From JAIBJN01 sp963775625 (GTDB lineage: Bacteria > Actinomycetota > Thermoleophilia > Gaiellales > Gaiellaceae): DNA of 64,000 nucleotides. Positions 15,561 to 23,518 of the stretch are shown here, piece by piece (position 1 is the stretch's first letter; the number at the start of each line of letters is the position of its first letter). The stretch spans positions 124,001 to 188,000 of the forward strand of contig CAVZJM010000006.1 in NCBI GenBank assembly GCA_963775625.1, read 5' to 3'. Both the position numbers and the translations under genes were made by a program. The notes beneath the pieces are model-generated. The model saw nothing but the letters and a program-made list of their open reading frames with translations, made no database searches and was not told where the DNA came from.

Positions 15561-16787
15561 CTAGCCACCGCTCAGGCGATTGATGTCGTTCGAGAGGCCG
15601 ATGACGAAGAGAAAGAGGACGAGCGCGATCCCGATCATCGATGCCCGCTCGTAGGCCGAGCGCGGGATCGCGCGGCCGCGGACGCGCTCGGCGATCGAGA
15701 AGGCGATGTGGCCCCCGTCGAGCGGCAGCAGCGGCAGCAGGTTCAGGAGCGCCAGCGAGAGGCTGATGAACGCGAGCACCTGCAGGTAGTAGCGGAAGCC
15801 CTGCTCCAGCGACTCGCTCGACACGGCGGTGATGCCGACGACGCTCGCGACCTCGTCGCGGCCCGAGCCCGTGACGAGGCGCCCGAGCGAGGAGACGATC
15901 GCCTTCGTCACCTCCCAGGTGGACTCGAACGCGAGCCCGATCGCCTCGAGCGGGCCGTAGCTCTCGAAGTCGAGCCCGAAGGCGAAGCCGAGCCGGTAGA
16001 CGTCGTCCGTCGGGTCGAGCCGCGGCGTTCCTTCGAGCTCGAGCCGGCCGGCGTCGCGCTCGACGGTGACGGTGACCTGCCGGCCCCCACTTCCCCGGAT
16101 TGCCTCGGCGAGGTCGGCGGATTCCCCGGCCGTCCCGTTCACCGCGACGACCTCGTCCCCGGGCTGCAGCCCCATCGCGGCCGCGGGCGAGCCCGCGCTC
16201 ACCTCCTCGATGACGCGGGTCGCGCCCGTCGGCACGCCGAGCATGAAGACGATCGCCAGCGCGACGACGGCGAAGAGGTAGTTCGTGGCCGGCCCGGCGA
16301 GGATGACGGCGACGCGCTTCGAGGTCGGCGCGCGCCAGTAGGCCTCCGGCGAGAGTGCATCGTCGACCTCGGTGAAGCCGCGGTCGGCCGCCTTGCGGGC
16401 GCCCTCCGAGAGGTCGATGGGCGCGACCCGCGCGCGGAGGGCCGCCAGCTCCTGCCGGGCGTCGTCGTAGCGCTCCTCCACGAGCGCCTGCTCGACCGGC
16501 GCCTCCGCGGCGGCGAGCGACGGCGCCTCGCTCCGCGCCGGCTCGAGATGGGCCTCGAGGTCGCCGGCCGCAGGCTTGTGCATCCCCGGGATCTTCACGT
16601 AGCCGCCCAGCGGGATCGAGCCGATGCCGTACTCGATGCCGTTCCGGTGCCACTTGACGAGAGCCGGGGGAAAGAAGATGTAGAACTTCCGCGGCTTCAT
16701 CTTCACGGCGAGCGCAGTGAAGAAGTGCCCCGCCTCGTGGATGAGGATCAGAAAGGCCAGGCCTCCGATGGCGACGGCGATGTTCAC
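15561..16787 (-). CDS. rseP: Site-2 intramembrane metalloprotease RseP
   Basis: A 408-residue membrane protease with the zinc motif HEAGH at residues 17-21, a PDZ domain (about 185-260, with AAAMGLQPGDEVVAVNG), and the second active-site segment LLPLLPLDGGH near the C-terminus. A charged insertion at about residues 75-135 is specific to this protein. Family members cleave anti-sigma factors or signal-peptide remnants within the membrane. The GTG start overlaps the stop of dxr (GTGA). Confidence 0.92.
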   Translation of the reverse strand: MNIAVAIGGLAFLILIHEAGHFFTALAVKMKPRKFYIFFPPALVKWHRNGIEYGIGSIPLGGYVKIPGMHKPAAGDLEAHLEPARSEAPSLAAAEAPVEQALVEERYDDARQELAALRARVAPIDLSEGARKAADRGFTEVDDALSPEAYWRAPTSKRVAVILAGPATNYLFAVVALAIVFMLGVPTGATRVIEEVSAGSPAAAMGLQPGDEVVAVNGTAGESADLAEAIRGSGGRQVTVTVERDAGRLELEGTPRLDPTDDVYRLGFAFGLDFESYGPLEAIGLAFESTWEVTKAIVSSLGRLVTGSGRDEVASVVGITAVSSESLEQGFRYYLQVLAFISLSLALLNLLPLLPLDGGHIAFSIAERVRGRAIPRSAYERASMIGIALVLFLFVIGLSNDINRLSGG

Positions 16788-17893
16788 GGCGAGTGTCTCT
16801 GCAGGTAATGCTGCCGTGTATTGCCTGTAGAGACACTATGGCGGGTGAGCTCCGACGCAATTCGCCGGGCCTCCGCGTCCACCGCCTCCAGCTCGGCGAG
16901 GTTCGCGGCCGGGACGCAGTCCACCAGCGCGAGCGTGCGCTCGACGACGTCGGCGATGCCGAGGAAGGGAAGGTGGCCGTCGAGGAAGGCCGCGACGGCC
17001 ACCTCGTTCGCGGCGTTGAGAACGCAAGGGGCCGTGTCGCCGGCCTCGCCCGCGGCGCGCGCGAGGGCAAGGCACGGGAACGCCTCGAGGTCGGGCGCCC
17101 CGAACTCCAGTATCAGCCCGGCAGTGAGGTCGAGCGGCTCGACCGGCGTCCCGTCTCGCTCCGGATACGTCAGGGCGTAGGAGATCGGCACCCGCATGTC
17201 GGGATGGCCCAGGTGCGCGAGCGCGGCGCCGTCGCGGAGCCGCACGACCGCGTGGACCACCGAGGTCGGGTGCACGACCACCTCGATCCGGTCGTAGGCG
17301 AGGTCGAACAGGAAGTGCGCCTCGATCAACTCCAGCCCCTTGTTCATGAGCGTCGCCGAGTCGACCGTGATCTTGGCCCCCATGCTCCAGGTCGGGTGGG
17401 CGAGCGCTTCCGCCGGGGAGACGTCGGCGAGCTCGGCACGGCTCCGGCTCCGGAACGGCCCGCCGGATGCGGTCAGGACGAGCGAGTCAACCGTCTCCGC
17501 GGCTCGGCCCTCGAGCAGCTGGTGCGCCGCCGAGTGCTCGGAGTCGACGGGGAGCAGCCGACCTCCTCCCCTTCCCCACGCGGCCACCGCCAGCTCGCCA
17601 CCCGCAACGAGGCTCTCCTTGTTGGCGAGGGCCAGGTCGACGCCCCGCTCCAGCGCCCAGAAAGTCGCCGGCACGCCCGCGAAGCCCACGACCGCGTTCA
17701 GGACGACGTCCGGTTCCGCCCGGTCCAGCAGCTCGGTCAGGTCGCCGCCGACCTGCGTCAGCGGCGCGAGGCCGTCGATCGGCGTCGAGCCCGAGGAGGC
17801 AGCGGCGAGCTCGAGCCCGGGGTGGGCCGCGACGATCTCGAGCGCCTGACGCCCGATCGAGCCGGTGGCACCGATGAGCGCGACGCGCTTCAT
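16784..17893 (-). CDS. dxr: 1-deoxy-D-xylulose 5-phosphate reductoisomerase
   Basis: A 369-residue NADPH-dependent enzyme, second step of the MEP pathway. The nucleotide-binding motif GATGSIGRQALEI is at residues 7-19; substrate and metal residues are in NKESLVAGG, TASGGPF, MNKGLELIEAHFLF and NAANEVAVAAFL. The ATG at 17893 was chosen at the family N-terminus MKRVALIGATGS; a longer frame upstream is not supported. Overlaps rseP by 4 bp. Confidence 0.96.
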   Translation of the reverse strand: MKRVALIGATGSIGRQALEIVAAHPGLELAAASSGSTPIDGLAPLTQVGGDLTELLDRAEPDVVLNAVVGFAGVPATFWALERGVDLALANKESLVAGGELAVAAWGRGGGRLLPVDSEHSAAHQLLEGRAAETVDSLVLTASGGPFRSRSRAELADVSPAEALAHPTWSMGAKITVDSATLMNKGLELIEAHFLFDLAYDRIEVVVHPTSVVHAVVRLRDGAALAHLGHPDMRVPISYALTYPERDGTPVEPLDLTAGLILEFGAPDLEAFPCLALARAAGEAGDTAPCVLNAANEVAVAAFLDGHLPFLGIADVVERTLALVDCVPAANLAELEAVDAEARRIASELTRHSVSTGNTRQHYLQRHSP

Positions 17894-17918
17894 CCGGCCA
17901 GTGTAGGAGGGATTCCCG

Positions 17919-18719
17919 TCACGCCTGGGTGAGCGCGAGGACTGCGAAGTAGACGGCCGGGCCGGCGAAGACGATCGAGTCCACGCGGTCGAGGATGCCA
18001 CCGTGGCCCATGAGCACCCGTCCCGAGTCCTTCACCCCGAGGTCGCGCTTGACCATGGACTCGAAGAGATCTCCGGAGACCGCTGCCAGCACGATCACGC
18101 CGCCGAGGGCGAAGGCCTCCCAGCCGTCGATCCCGATCGGCTCGCCGTTCAGTGCGAGCCAGGTCGTGAGCACACCGCCGGCCACGCCGGCCACGAAGCC
18201 CTCCCACGTCTTCCCGGGCGAGATCCCGGGCGCCAGCTTGTGCCGCCCGGCGAGCCGACCGCCGACGTACGCGAAGGTGTCGGCGACGAAGACGGTCAAG
18301 AGCACGGTGATGAGGACGAGCCTGCCGTCGGGCTCCAGGTCGCGCACGAGAATCAGAAAGCCGAGGCCGAGGCCGATCCATGCGGCCCCGAGCACCGTCG
18401 TCGCGACGGCGACGGTCGTCGACTGGCGGGTCTCGGAGATCGCCGCGAAGGCGAAGGCCAGAAGCAGCGTGAGCGTGAACCCTCCGAGCATCCACTCCGG
18501 CCCGCCCCACGAGGCGCCGAGCACCGCTGCCAGAGCCCCGCCGTAGCCCGCGAGCACGAGCGGCCGAAGCGCGCGGGCCATCCTGTAGAGCTCGTGCAGG
18601 GCGAGGAGGGCTCCCGCGGCGACAAGCGCGAGGAGCGCCCAGCCGCCGTAGTAGGCCGCGAAGAGCACGAGCGGCAGGCCCGCCGCGATGACGGCGATGC
18701 GGCTGAGGAGAGGGCTCAC
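17919..18719 (-). CDS. cdsA: Phosphatidate cytidylyltransferase
   Basis: A 266-residue polytopic membrane enzyme that makes CDP-diacylglycerol, the precursor used by PgsA-type enzymes. The C-terminal signature GDLFESMVKRDLGVKDSG with GHGGILDRVDS is complete. GTG start at 18719, 13 bp after uppS. Confidence 0.94.
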   Translation of the reverse strand: MSPLLSRIAVIAAGLPLVLFAAYYGGWALLALVAAGALLALHELYRMARALRPLVLAGYGGALAAVLGASWGGPEWMLGGFTLTLLLAFAFAAISETRQSTTVAVATTVLGAAWIGLGLGFLILVRDLEPDGRLVLITVLLTVFVADTFAYVGGRLAGRHKLAPGISPGKTWEGFVAGVAGGVLTTWLALNGEPIGIDGWEAFALGGVIVLAAVSGDLFESMVKRDLGVKDSGRVLMGHGGILDRVDSIVFAGPAVYFAVLALTQA

Positions 18720-18732
18720 AGGCCGGCGACGC

Positions 18733-19482
18733 TCATCGGCCGCCGAAGCGCCGGCGGCGGTTCGCGTACTGGGCGAGCGCCTCCCGAAGCTCGCGCTCTC
18801 CGAAGTCGGGCCAGAGCGTGTCGACGAAGACGAGCTCGGTGTAGGCGAGCTGCCAGAGGAGGAAGTTGGAGATCCGCAGCTCGCCGGATGTTCGGATGAG
18901 GAGGTCGGGCTCGGGCATCTCTGGCGCGTAGAGGCGCGAGGCGATTGCGTTCTCGTCGATGTCGCGCGGGTCGATTCCCTCCTCCACCAGGCGCCGGGTG
19001 GCCTCCACGATCTCCGCGCGCCCGCCGTAGTCGAAGGCGATCCAGAGCTGCAGCCGCTCGTTCGTCGCGGTCGTCTCCTCGAGGCGCTGGATCTTCGCGA
19101 GCAGCTTCTCCGTGGCGCGGTCCCGCCTGCCGATGAAGCGCGTGCGGACTCCCTCGCGGGCGAGGTCGGGGAGCTCGCGCTCGATGGTCTCGACGAAGAT
19201 CTCCATCAGCGCGTCCACCTCGTCGGACGGGCGCGACCAGTTCTCGGTGGAGAAGGCGTAGACGCAAAGCGACTCGACGCCGAGGTCGATCGCGGCCTCG
19301 ACCGTGCGCCGGAGGGCGCGGGTCCCGGCTCGGTGGCCTGCGGCGACCGCGAGCTTGCGGCGGCGCGCCCAGCGGCCGTTGCCGTCCATGATGATCGCCA
19401 CGGAGCGGGCGGCATCCGGCAGCTCGCGCTCGCCGGGGGCTTTGAGGCCCCTGAGCGTCCGCAGTCTCGTCAGGAGGTTCAC
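18733..19482 (-). CDS. uppS: Undecaprenyl diphosphate synthase
   Basis: A 249-residue cis-prenyltransferase that makes the C55 lipid carrier for peptidoglycan. MDGNGRWARRR contains the catalytic Asp (about residue 33); RTSGELRISNFLLWQ and the C-terminal FGERELREAL are typical. GTG start. It uses isoprenoid units made by the dxr and ispG products encoded in the same operon. Confidence 0.96.
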   Translation of the reverse strand: MNLLTRLRTLRGLKAPGERELPDAARSVAIIMDGNGRWARRRKLAVAAGHRAGTRALRRTVEAAIDLGVESLCVYAFSTENWSRPSDEVDALMEIFVETIERELPDLAREGVRTRFIGRRDRATEKLLAKIQRLEETTATNERLQLWIAFDYGGRAEIVEATRRLVEEGIDPRDIDENAIASRLYAPEMPEPDLLIRTSGELRISNFLLWQLAYTELVFVDTLWPDFGERELREALAQYANRRRRFGGR

Positions 19483-19506
19483 GTCTCCGAGCCCGGGGCC
19501 GGCGCC

Positions 19507-20064
19507 TCAGACCTCCAGGATCTCCGCTTCCTTGCGCTTGAGGACCTCGTCGATCTTGGCGACGTGCTCGTCGGTGAGCTTCTGCGTGCGCTCCTCGGCG
19601 CGACGCTCCTCGTCGTCGCCCACGTCACCGTCATGGACGAGCTCCTTCAGATGGTGGATGCAGTCGCGCCTGACGTTGCGAACGGCGATCCGCCCTTCCT
19701 CGGCCAGGTGGCGGACGACTTTGACGAGCTCCTCCCGTCGCTCTTCCGTCAGCTGCGGGATCGGGAGGCGGATGAGCTTGCCGTCGTTGGACGGCGTCAG
19801 CCCCAGGTCAGATTCCTGCAGCGCGCGCTCGATCGCCTTGATCGAGCTGGGGTCGTACGGCTGGATGGTCAGCAGCCGCGGCTCCGGAACGTTGATCGTC
19901 GAGAGCTGGTTCAGCGGCGTCTCCTGGCCGTAGTAGTCGACCCGGACGCGGTCGAGCAGCGCCGCCGAGGCGCGCCCGGTGCGGATCGTGTTGAACTCGT
20001 GCGCGGTCGCCTCGACCGACTTGTCCATGCGACGCTTCGCGTCGTCGAGCAGCTCATCGATCAT
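19507..20064 (-). CDS. frr: Ribosome recycling factor
   Basis: A 185-residue factor that splits post-termination ribosomes with EF-G. It shows the family N-terminus (MIDELLDDAKRRMDKSV), the IRTGRASAALLD segment and the EERREELVKVV helix. The ATG overlaps the pyrH stop by ATGA, with GGAGGGATGC upstream inside pyrH. Confidence 0.97.
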   Translation of the reverse strand: MIDELLDDAKRRMDKSVEATAHEFNTIRTGRASAALLDRVRVDYYGQETPLNQLSTINVPEPRLLTIQPYDPSSIKAIERALQESDLGLTPSNDGKLIRLPIPQLTEERREELVKVVRHLAEEGRIAVRNVRRDCIHHLKELVHDGDVGDDEERRAEERTQKLTDEHVAKIDEVLKRKEAEILEV

Positions 20065-20771
20065 GCATCCCTCCGGGGGGTCGAGATGATCGTGCCGATT
20101 CTCTCACCCGCGACCACCCGTTCGATCGTGCCGGGGTCGTCAAGGCCGAAGACGTAGATCGGCAGCCCGTTGTCCATGCACAGCGTGAGCGCGGTCGTGT
20201 CCATGACCTTGAGGCCGCGCTCGATCGCCTCGAGGTGCGTCAGCTCGGGGAGGAAGCTCGCGCCCGGGTCGACGGCGGGGTCGCCGTCGTAGACGCCGTC
20301 GACGCCGTTCTTGCCCATGAGGATCGCGTCGGCGCCCACCTCGAGGGCCCGGAGCGCCGCGGCCGTGTCGGTCGTGAAGAACGGGTTCCCGGTCCCGGCG
20401 GCGAAGATGACCACGCGGCCCTTCTCCAGATGCCGGATCGCCCGTCTGCGGATGTACGGCTCGGCGACCTCGCTGACCGTGATCGCGGAGAGGACGCGCG
20501 TGTGGGCCCCGAGGTGCTCGAGCGCGTCCTGAACTGTGAGGCAGTTGAGGACCGTGGCGAGCATCCCGGCGTAGTCCGCGGTCGCCCGGTCCATCCCTTC
20601 GGCCGTCGCCTGCATGCCGCGGTAGATGTTCCCGGCGCCGAGCACGACCGCCGTCTCGACGCCGCGGTCGTGGACCCGCTTGATCTCGGCCGCGAGCGAC
20701 TCGACCTTTTCCGGGCTCATGCCGTAGGGCTGGTCGCCCATGAGCGCCTCGCCGGACAGCTTCAGGAGCAC
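20061..20771 (-). CDS. pyrH: Uridylate kinase
   Basis: A 236-residue amino-acid-kinase-fold enzyme that phosphorylates UMP to UDP. LLKLSGEALMG at the N-terminus, VVLGAGNIYRG, FFTTDTAAALRALE and DGVYDGDP are characteristic. The start is uncertain: GTG 20771 lies at the beta-strand itself, whereas homologues usually have about eight more residues; the frame remains open upstream but contains no ATG, GTG or TTG. Confidence 0.95.
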   Translation of the reverse strand: MLLKLSGEALMGDQPYGMSPEKVESLAAEIKRVHDRGVETAVVLGAGNIYRGMQATAEGMDRATADYAGMLATVLNCLTVQDALEHLGAHTRVLSAITVSEVAEPYIRRRAIRHLEKGRVVIFAAGTGNPFFTTDTAAALRALEVGADAILMGKNGVDGVYDGDPAVDPGASFLPELTHLEAIERGLKVMDTTALTLCMDNGLPIYVFGLDDPGTIERVVAGERIGTIISTPRRDA

Positions 20772-20831
20772 GCGCTCGAAGGCGGCGCCGCCCGGCGCCG
20801 CGTCTCGTTGTTCCCCCGGTCTCCGCCGCGC

Positions 20832-21636
20832 TCACTCGCGGCCGACGTTGTAGCGCACGAAGGCCTCCACCTCGGCGCCGTGCTCGGCGAGCGCCTGGCC
20901 GACCGTCAAGCTCGGGTCGTGCACCCAGGCCTGGTCGAGCAGGACCGTCTGCGCGAAGAACCGCTTGGCGAGCATCCCGTCAAGGATCTTGCCGCGGACC
21001 TCCTCGGGCTTCGACTCGACCTCGGGCAGCTTCTCGTAGATGCCCCGCTCCTCGACGACGTCGGCCTCGGGCACGTCGGCTCGGCTGACGTACACCGGCT
21101 TGGCGGCGGCGATGTGCATGGCGACCATGCGGGCAAGCTCGGGCGTGGACCGCGCCTTCACGAGCACGCCGATCTTCTGCGCCGGCGGATGGATGTAGTC
21201 GGCGACCACCTCGCCCTCGCCGGCCTCGTAGCGCTCCGCCCCGACGACGACGATGTTCTCGCCGAGCCTCGCGACCAGCTCGACCCGCTCGTCCTCGAGC
21301 GCATCCGACGCGGCCGGGCCCTTCCACCGAGACGACGTCGAGCAGGTGCCGGGCGAACGCCAGGAACTCCTCGGTGCCGGACACCGGCTCCGTCTCGGAG
21401 CCGACCGCGACGATGGCGCCACCGGCGCCGTCGACTCGCGACACGACCTTGCCCTCGGACGTCTCTCGGCCGGCGCGCTTCCCGGCCTCGGCCAGCCCTT
21501 GCTCGCGCAGTGCCTTGCGGGCGGCCTCGAGATCGCCGCCCGACTCGACGAGCGCCCGCTTGCAGTCCATCATGCCCGCGCCCGTCAGGTCGCGGAGCTC
21601 CTTGACGAGCCCTGCGGGGATCACCGTGGTGCTCAC
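20832..21636 (-). CDS. tsf: Elongation factor Ts, with one apparent frameshift
   Basis: EF-Ts recycles EF-Tu by nucleotide exchange. The N-terminal part (GTG 21636, VKELRDLTGAGMMDCKRALV) reads to VVSVEGP, and the rest (ASDALEDERVELVARLGENI to the stop at 20832) is in another frame. Removing one base from the GGGCCC run at about 21318-21323 joins them into a normal EF-Ts of about 267 residues. Start overlaps the rpsB stop (GTGA). I regard the shift as a likely sequencing error in an essential gene. Confidence 0.93.
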
Positions 21637-22465
21637 TGGGGCTCCTCCCCGCCCTCGCCGGCCGCTTCGGGCGCCGAGTCGGGAGCCGGCGCGACGGCGA
21701 CGGCCGCCGGCTCGGGCTCGGGCTCGGGCTGGGCTGCGGCTCCTCGGCGGGAGGCTCCGGCGCGGCCATCTCCTCCACCGTGACCTTGCTCTTCCCGGCT
21801 TCGATCGCGTTCGCGATCACGCGGACGATCAGGCTGCACGAGCGGATGGCATCGTCGTTGCCCGGGATCACGTAGTCGGCGTCGTCGGGGTCGCAGTTCG
21901 TGTCGACGAGCGCGATCACCGGCAGGCCCAGCCGTCGCGCCTCGCGCACGGCGAGCTGCTCCTTGCGGAGGTCGATGACGAAGACCGCATCGGGCACGGA
22001 CTTCATGTCGGCGACCCCGCCCAGGTTGATCTCGAGCTTCTCGAGCTCCGCCATCATCGAGATGCGCTCTTTGGAGGGCAGCAGCTCGAGCTGGCCCTCG
22101 TCGCGCAGGCGCCGCAGCTCGTGCAGCCGCGCGATGCGCTCCGAGATCGTGCGCCAGTTGGTGAGCAGGCCGCCCAGCCAACGGTGGTTCACGTAGGGCA
22201 TGCCGACCCGCTCAGCCTCCTCGGCGATCGAGTCCTGGCACTGCTTCTTCGTGCCGACGAACAGGATCGAGCCGCCGCGCTCGGCGACGTTCCGCGCGAA
22301 GGCCGAGGCCTGCTCCGTCAGGTCGAGCGTCTGCTGCAGGTCGATGATGTAGATGCCCCCGCGCTCCGTGAAGATGAAGCGGCGCATCTTTGGGTTCCAG
22401 CGGCGGGTCTGGTGTCCGAAATGGACTCCGGACTCCAGGAGCTCTCGCATGGAGACGACGGACAC
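21633..22465 (-). CDS. rpsB: Ribosomal protein S2, with a frameshift in the C-terminal tail
   Basis: The S2 core is intact: SMRELLESGVHFGHQTRRWN, FVGTKKQCQ, YVNHRWLGGLLTNWRTI and LVDTNCDPD. After EEMAAPEPPAEEP the frame must change near 21731-21745 to give a Pro/Glu repeat tail ending EGGEEPQ and stopping at 21633, where TGA overlaps the tsf GTG. In the original frame the protein would run on into tsf. GTG start with GGAGG 7 nt upstream. It heads the large minus-strand cluster. Confidence 0.93.
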
Positions 22466-22520
22466 TGGTCTTCCTCCTCGGTTCTTGGGGCTCGGTTGTT
22501 GCCGGCGGGAACGGATGGAA

Positions 22521-22537
22521 CCGGGCACAGTGCCCGG
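22521..22537. repeat. Palindrome CCGGGCAC-A-GTGCCCGG in the rpsB leader
   Basis: Perfect 8-bp arms around one base, 56 bp upstream of the rpsB start and within its predicted 5' leader. It shares GTGCCyGGCACC (22530-22541) with the palindrome at 23475-23487. Confidence 0.55.
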
Positions 22538-22585
22538 CACCGCCACCCGCGTTCTTCCGCCGGGTCGGGTGCAGAAACTCGGAGC

Positions 22586-22591
22586 ATTCTA
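22586..22591 (-). promoter_or_regulatory. -10 TAGAAT candidate for rpsB
   Basis: TAGAAT on the minus strand would place the transcription start near 22580, giving rpsB a leader of about 115 nt that contains the palindrome at 22521-22537. No clear -35 is seen. Confidence 0.4.
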
Positions 22592-22605
22592 GCCGACGCG
22601 TTCCC

Positions 22606-22611
22606 TACGCT
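22606..22611 (+). promoter_or_regulatory. -10 TACGCT, leaderless promoter of the GGDEF gene
   Basis: TACGCT ends 7 nt before the GTG at 22619, which supports that start codon and leaderless transcription. Confidence 0.5.
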
Positions 22612-22618
22612 GGGATCC

Positions 22619-23410
22619 GTGCACGGGGTCGTGAGGCTGTCCGCATGGGATCTGGCGGTCGAGTGCGTCGACGAGGCGCTCGCTGCCGGTGCCGTGCCCT
22701 CGCTGGAGCGGCTCGGACGCCTGGGTCAGCTGGGCTCTCTGCCCTCGTTCATCGCGGCGCTCGAGGAGGGCGACGACCCTCGCAGGCTGGCCGCCGAGTT
22801 CGCACGGGAGCGCGAAAGTCTCGGGCTCGCCCCCGCGGAGGTCACGGCGGAGCTGCTCGTGCTCGGGCGCGTGCTCGACCGGCACGGCGAGATCGAGGCG
22901 CGCGCGGCCGTCGACCGCTGTCTCGTGGGCTACGTGGAGAGGGCGACGGCCGAGCTCGCCGACAGCGCCCGGCGCGATCCCCTCACCGGCCTCCTCAATC
23001 ACGGCGCCTTCCACGCACAGCTCTCGTTCGAGGCGGCGCGGGCGCGCCGATACCGCGGAAGCTTCGCGCTCGTCCTCTTCGACCTCGACCGGTTCAAGCA
23101 GACGAACGACCGGCACGGCCATCAGGAGGGCGACCGGCTGCTGCGCGCCTTCGCCGCGGCTCTCTCGGGCACCCTCCGCGAGACGGACGTCGCCGGGCGG
23201 GTGGGCGGCGACGAGTTCGCAGCGATCCTGCCCACGGCCGGCCCGGCCGATGTGGACGCGTTCGTCTCCCGGCTCCGGCTCAGGCTTCCCGAGGGCCTCT
23301 CCGTCAGCGCCGGCGCCGCTCACGTGCCGGCCGAGGGCCCGGCCGTCGAGCAGCTGCTCGAGACGGCCGACCGGCGGCTCTACTCCGACAAGACGGCCAG
23401 GGCCGCGTAG
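22619..23410 (+). CDS. GGDEF diguanylate cyclase
   Basis: A 263-residue protein: a helical N-terminal region (1-115, no recognised sensor), then a GGDEF domain (about 118-262). The metal/substrate site FDLDRFKQTND is at 154-164 and the active-site GGDEF at 196-200, both intact. An RETD inhibitory site (187-190) lies exactly five residues upstream of GGDEF, so product feedback is expected. It makes c-di-GMP from GTP; no EAL or membrane segment is present, so it should be cytosolic. The RsiG-like protein at 4069-4344 is a candidate receiver. GTG start is supported by the upstream -10. Confidence 0.9.
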   Translation: MHGVVRLSAWDLAVECVDEALAAGAVPSLERLGRLGQLGSLPSFIAALEEGDDPRRLAAEFARERESLGLAPAEVTAELLVLGRVLDRHGEIEARAAVDRCLVGYVERATAELADSARRDPLTGLLNHGAFHAQLSFEAARARRYRGSFALVLFDLDRFKQTNDRHGHQEGDRLLRAFAAALSGTLRETDVAGRVGGDEFAAILPTAGPADVDAFVSRLRLRLPEGLSVSAGAAHVPAEGPAVEQLLETADRRLYSDKTARAA

Positions 23411-23474
23411 TCTCGAACGCCCGGCGGCCTGCCCCGTCCGGCCACGCCCCGGGGCCTGTCCCCGGACGCGGCCA

Positions 23475-23487
23475 GGTGCCTGGCACC
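23475..23487. repeat. Palindrome GGTGCC-T-GGCACC
   Basis: Perfect 6-bp arms around a single T, in the 108-bp gap between the convergent GGDEF and protease genes. It shares the core GTGCCyGGCACC with 22530-22541 on the other side of the GGDEF gene. Confidence 0.5.
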
Positions 23488-23518
23488 GGGACGTGGCCGA
23501 AGGGGACGGTAACGACGG

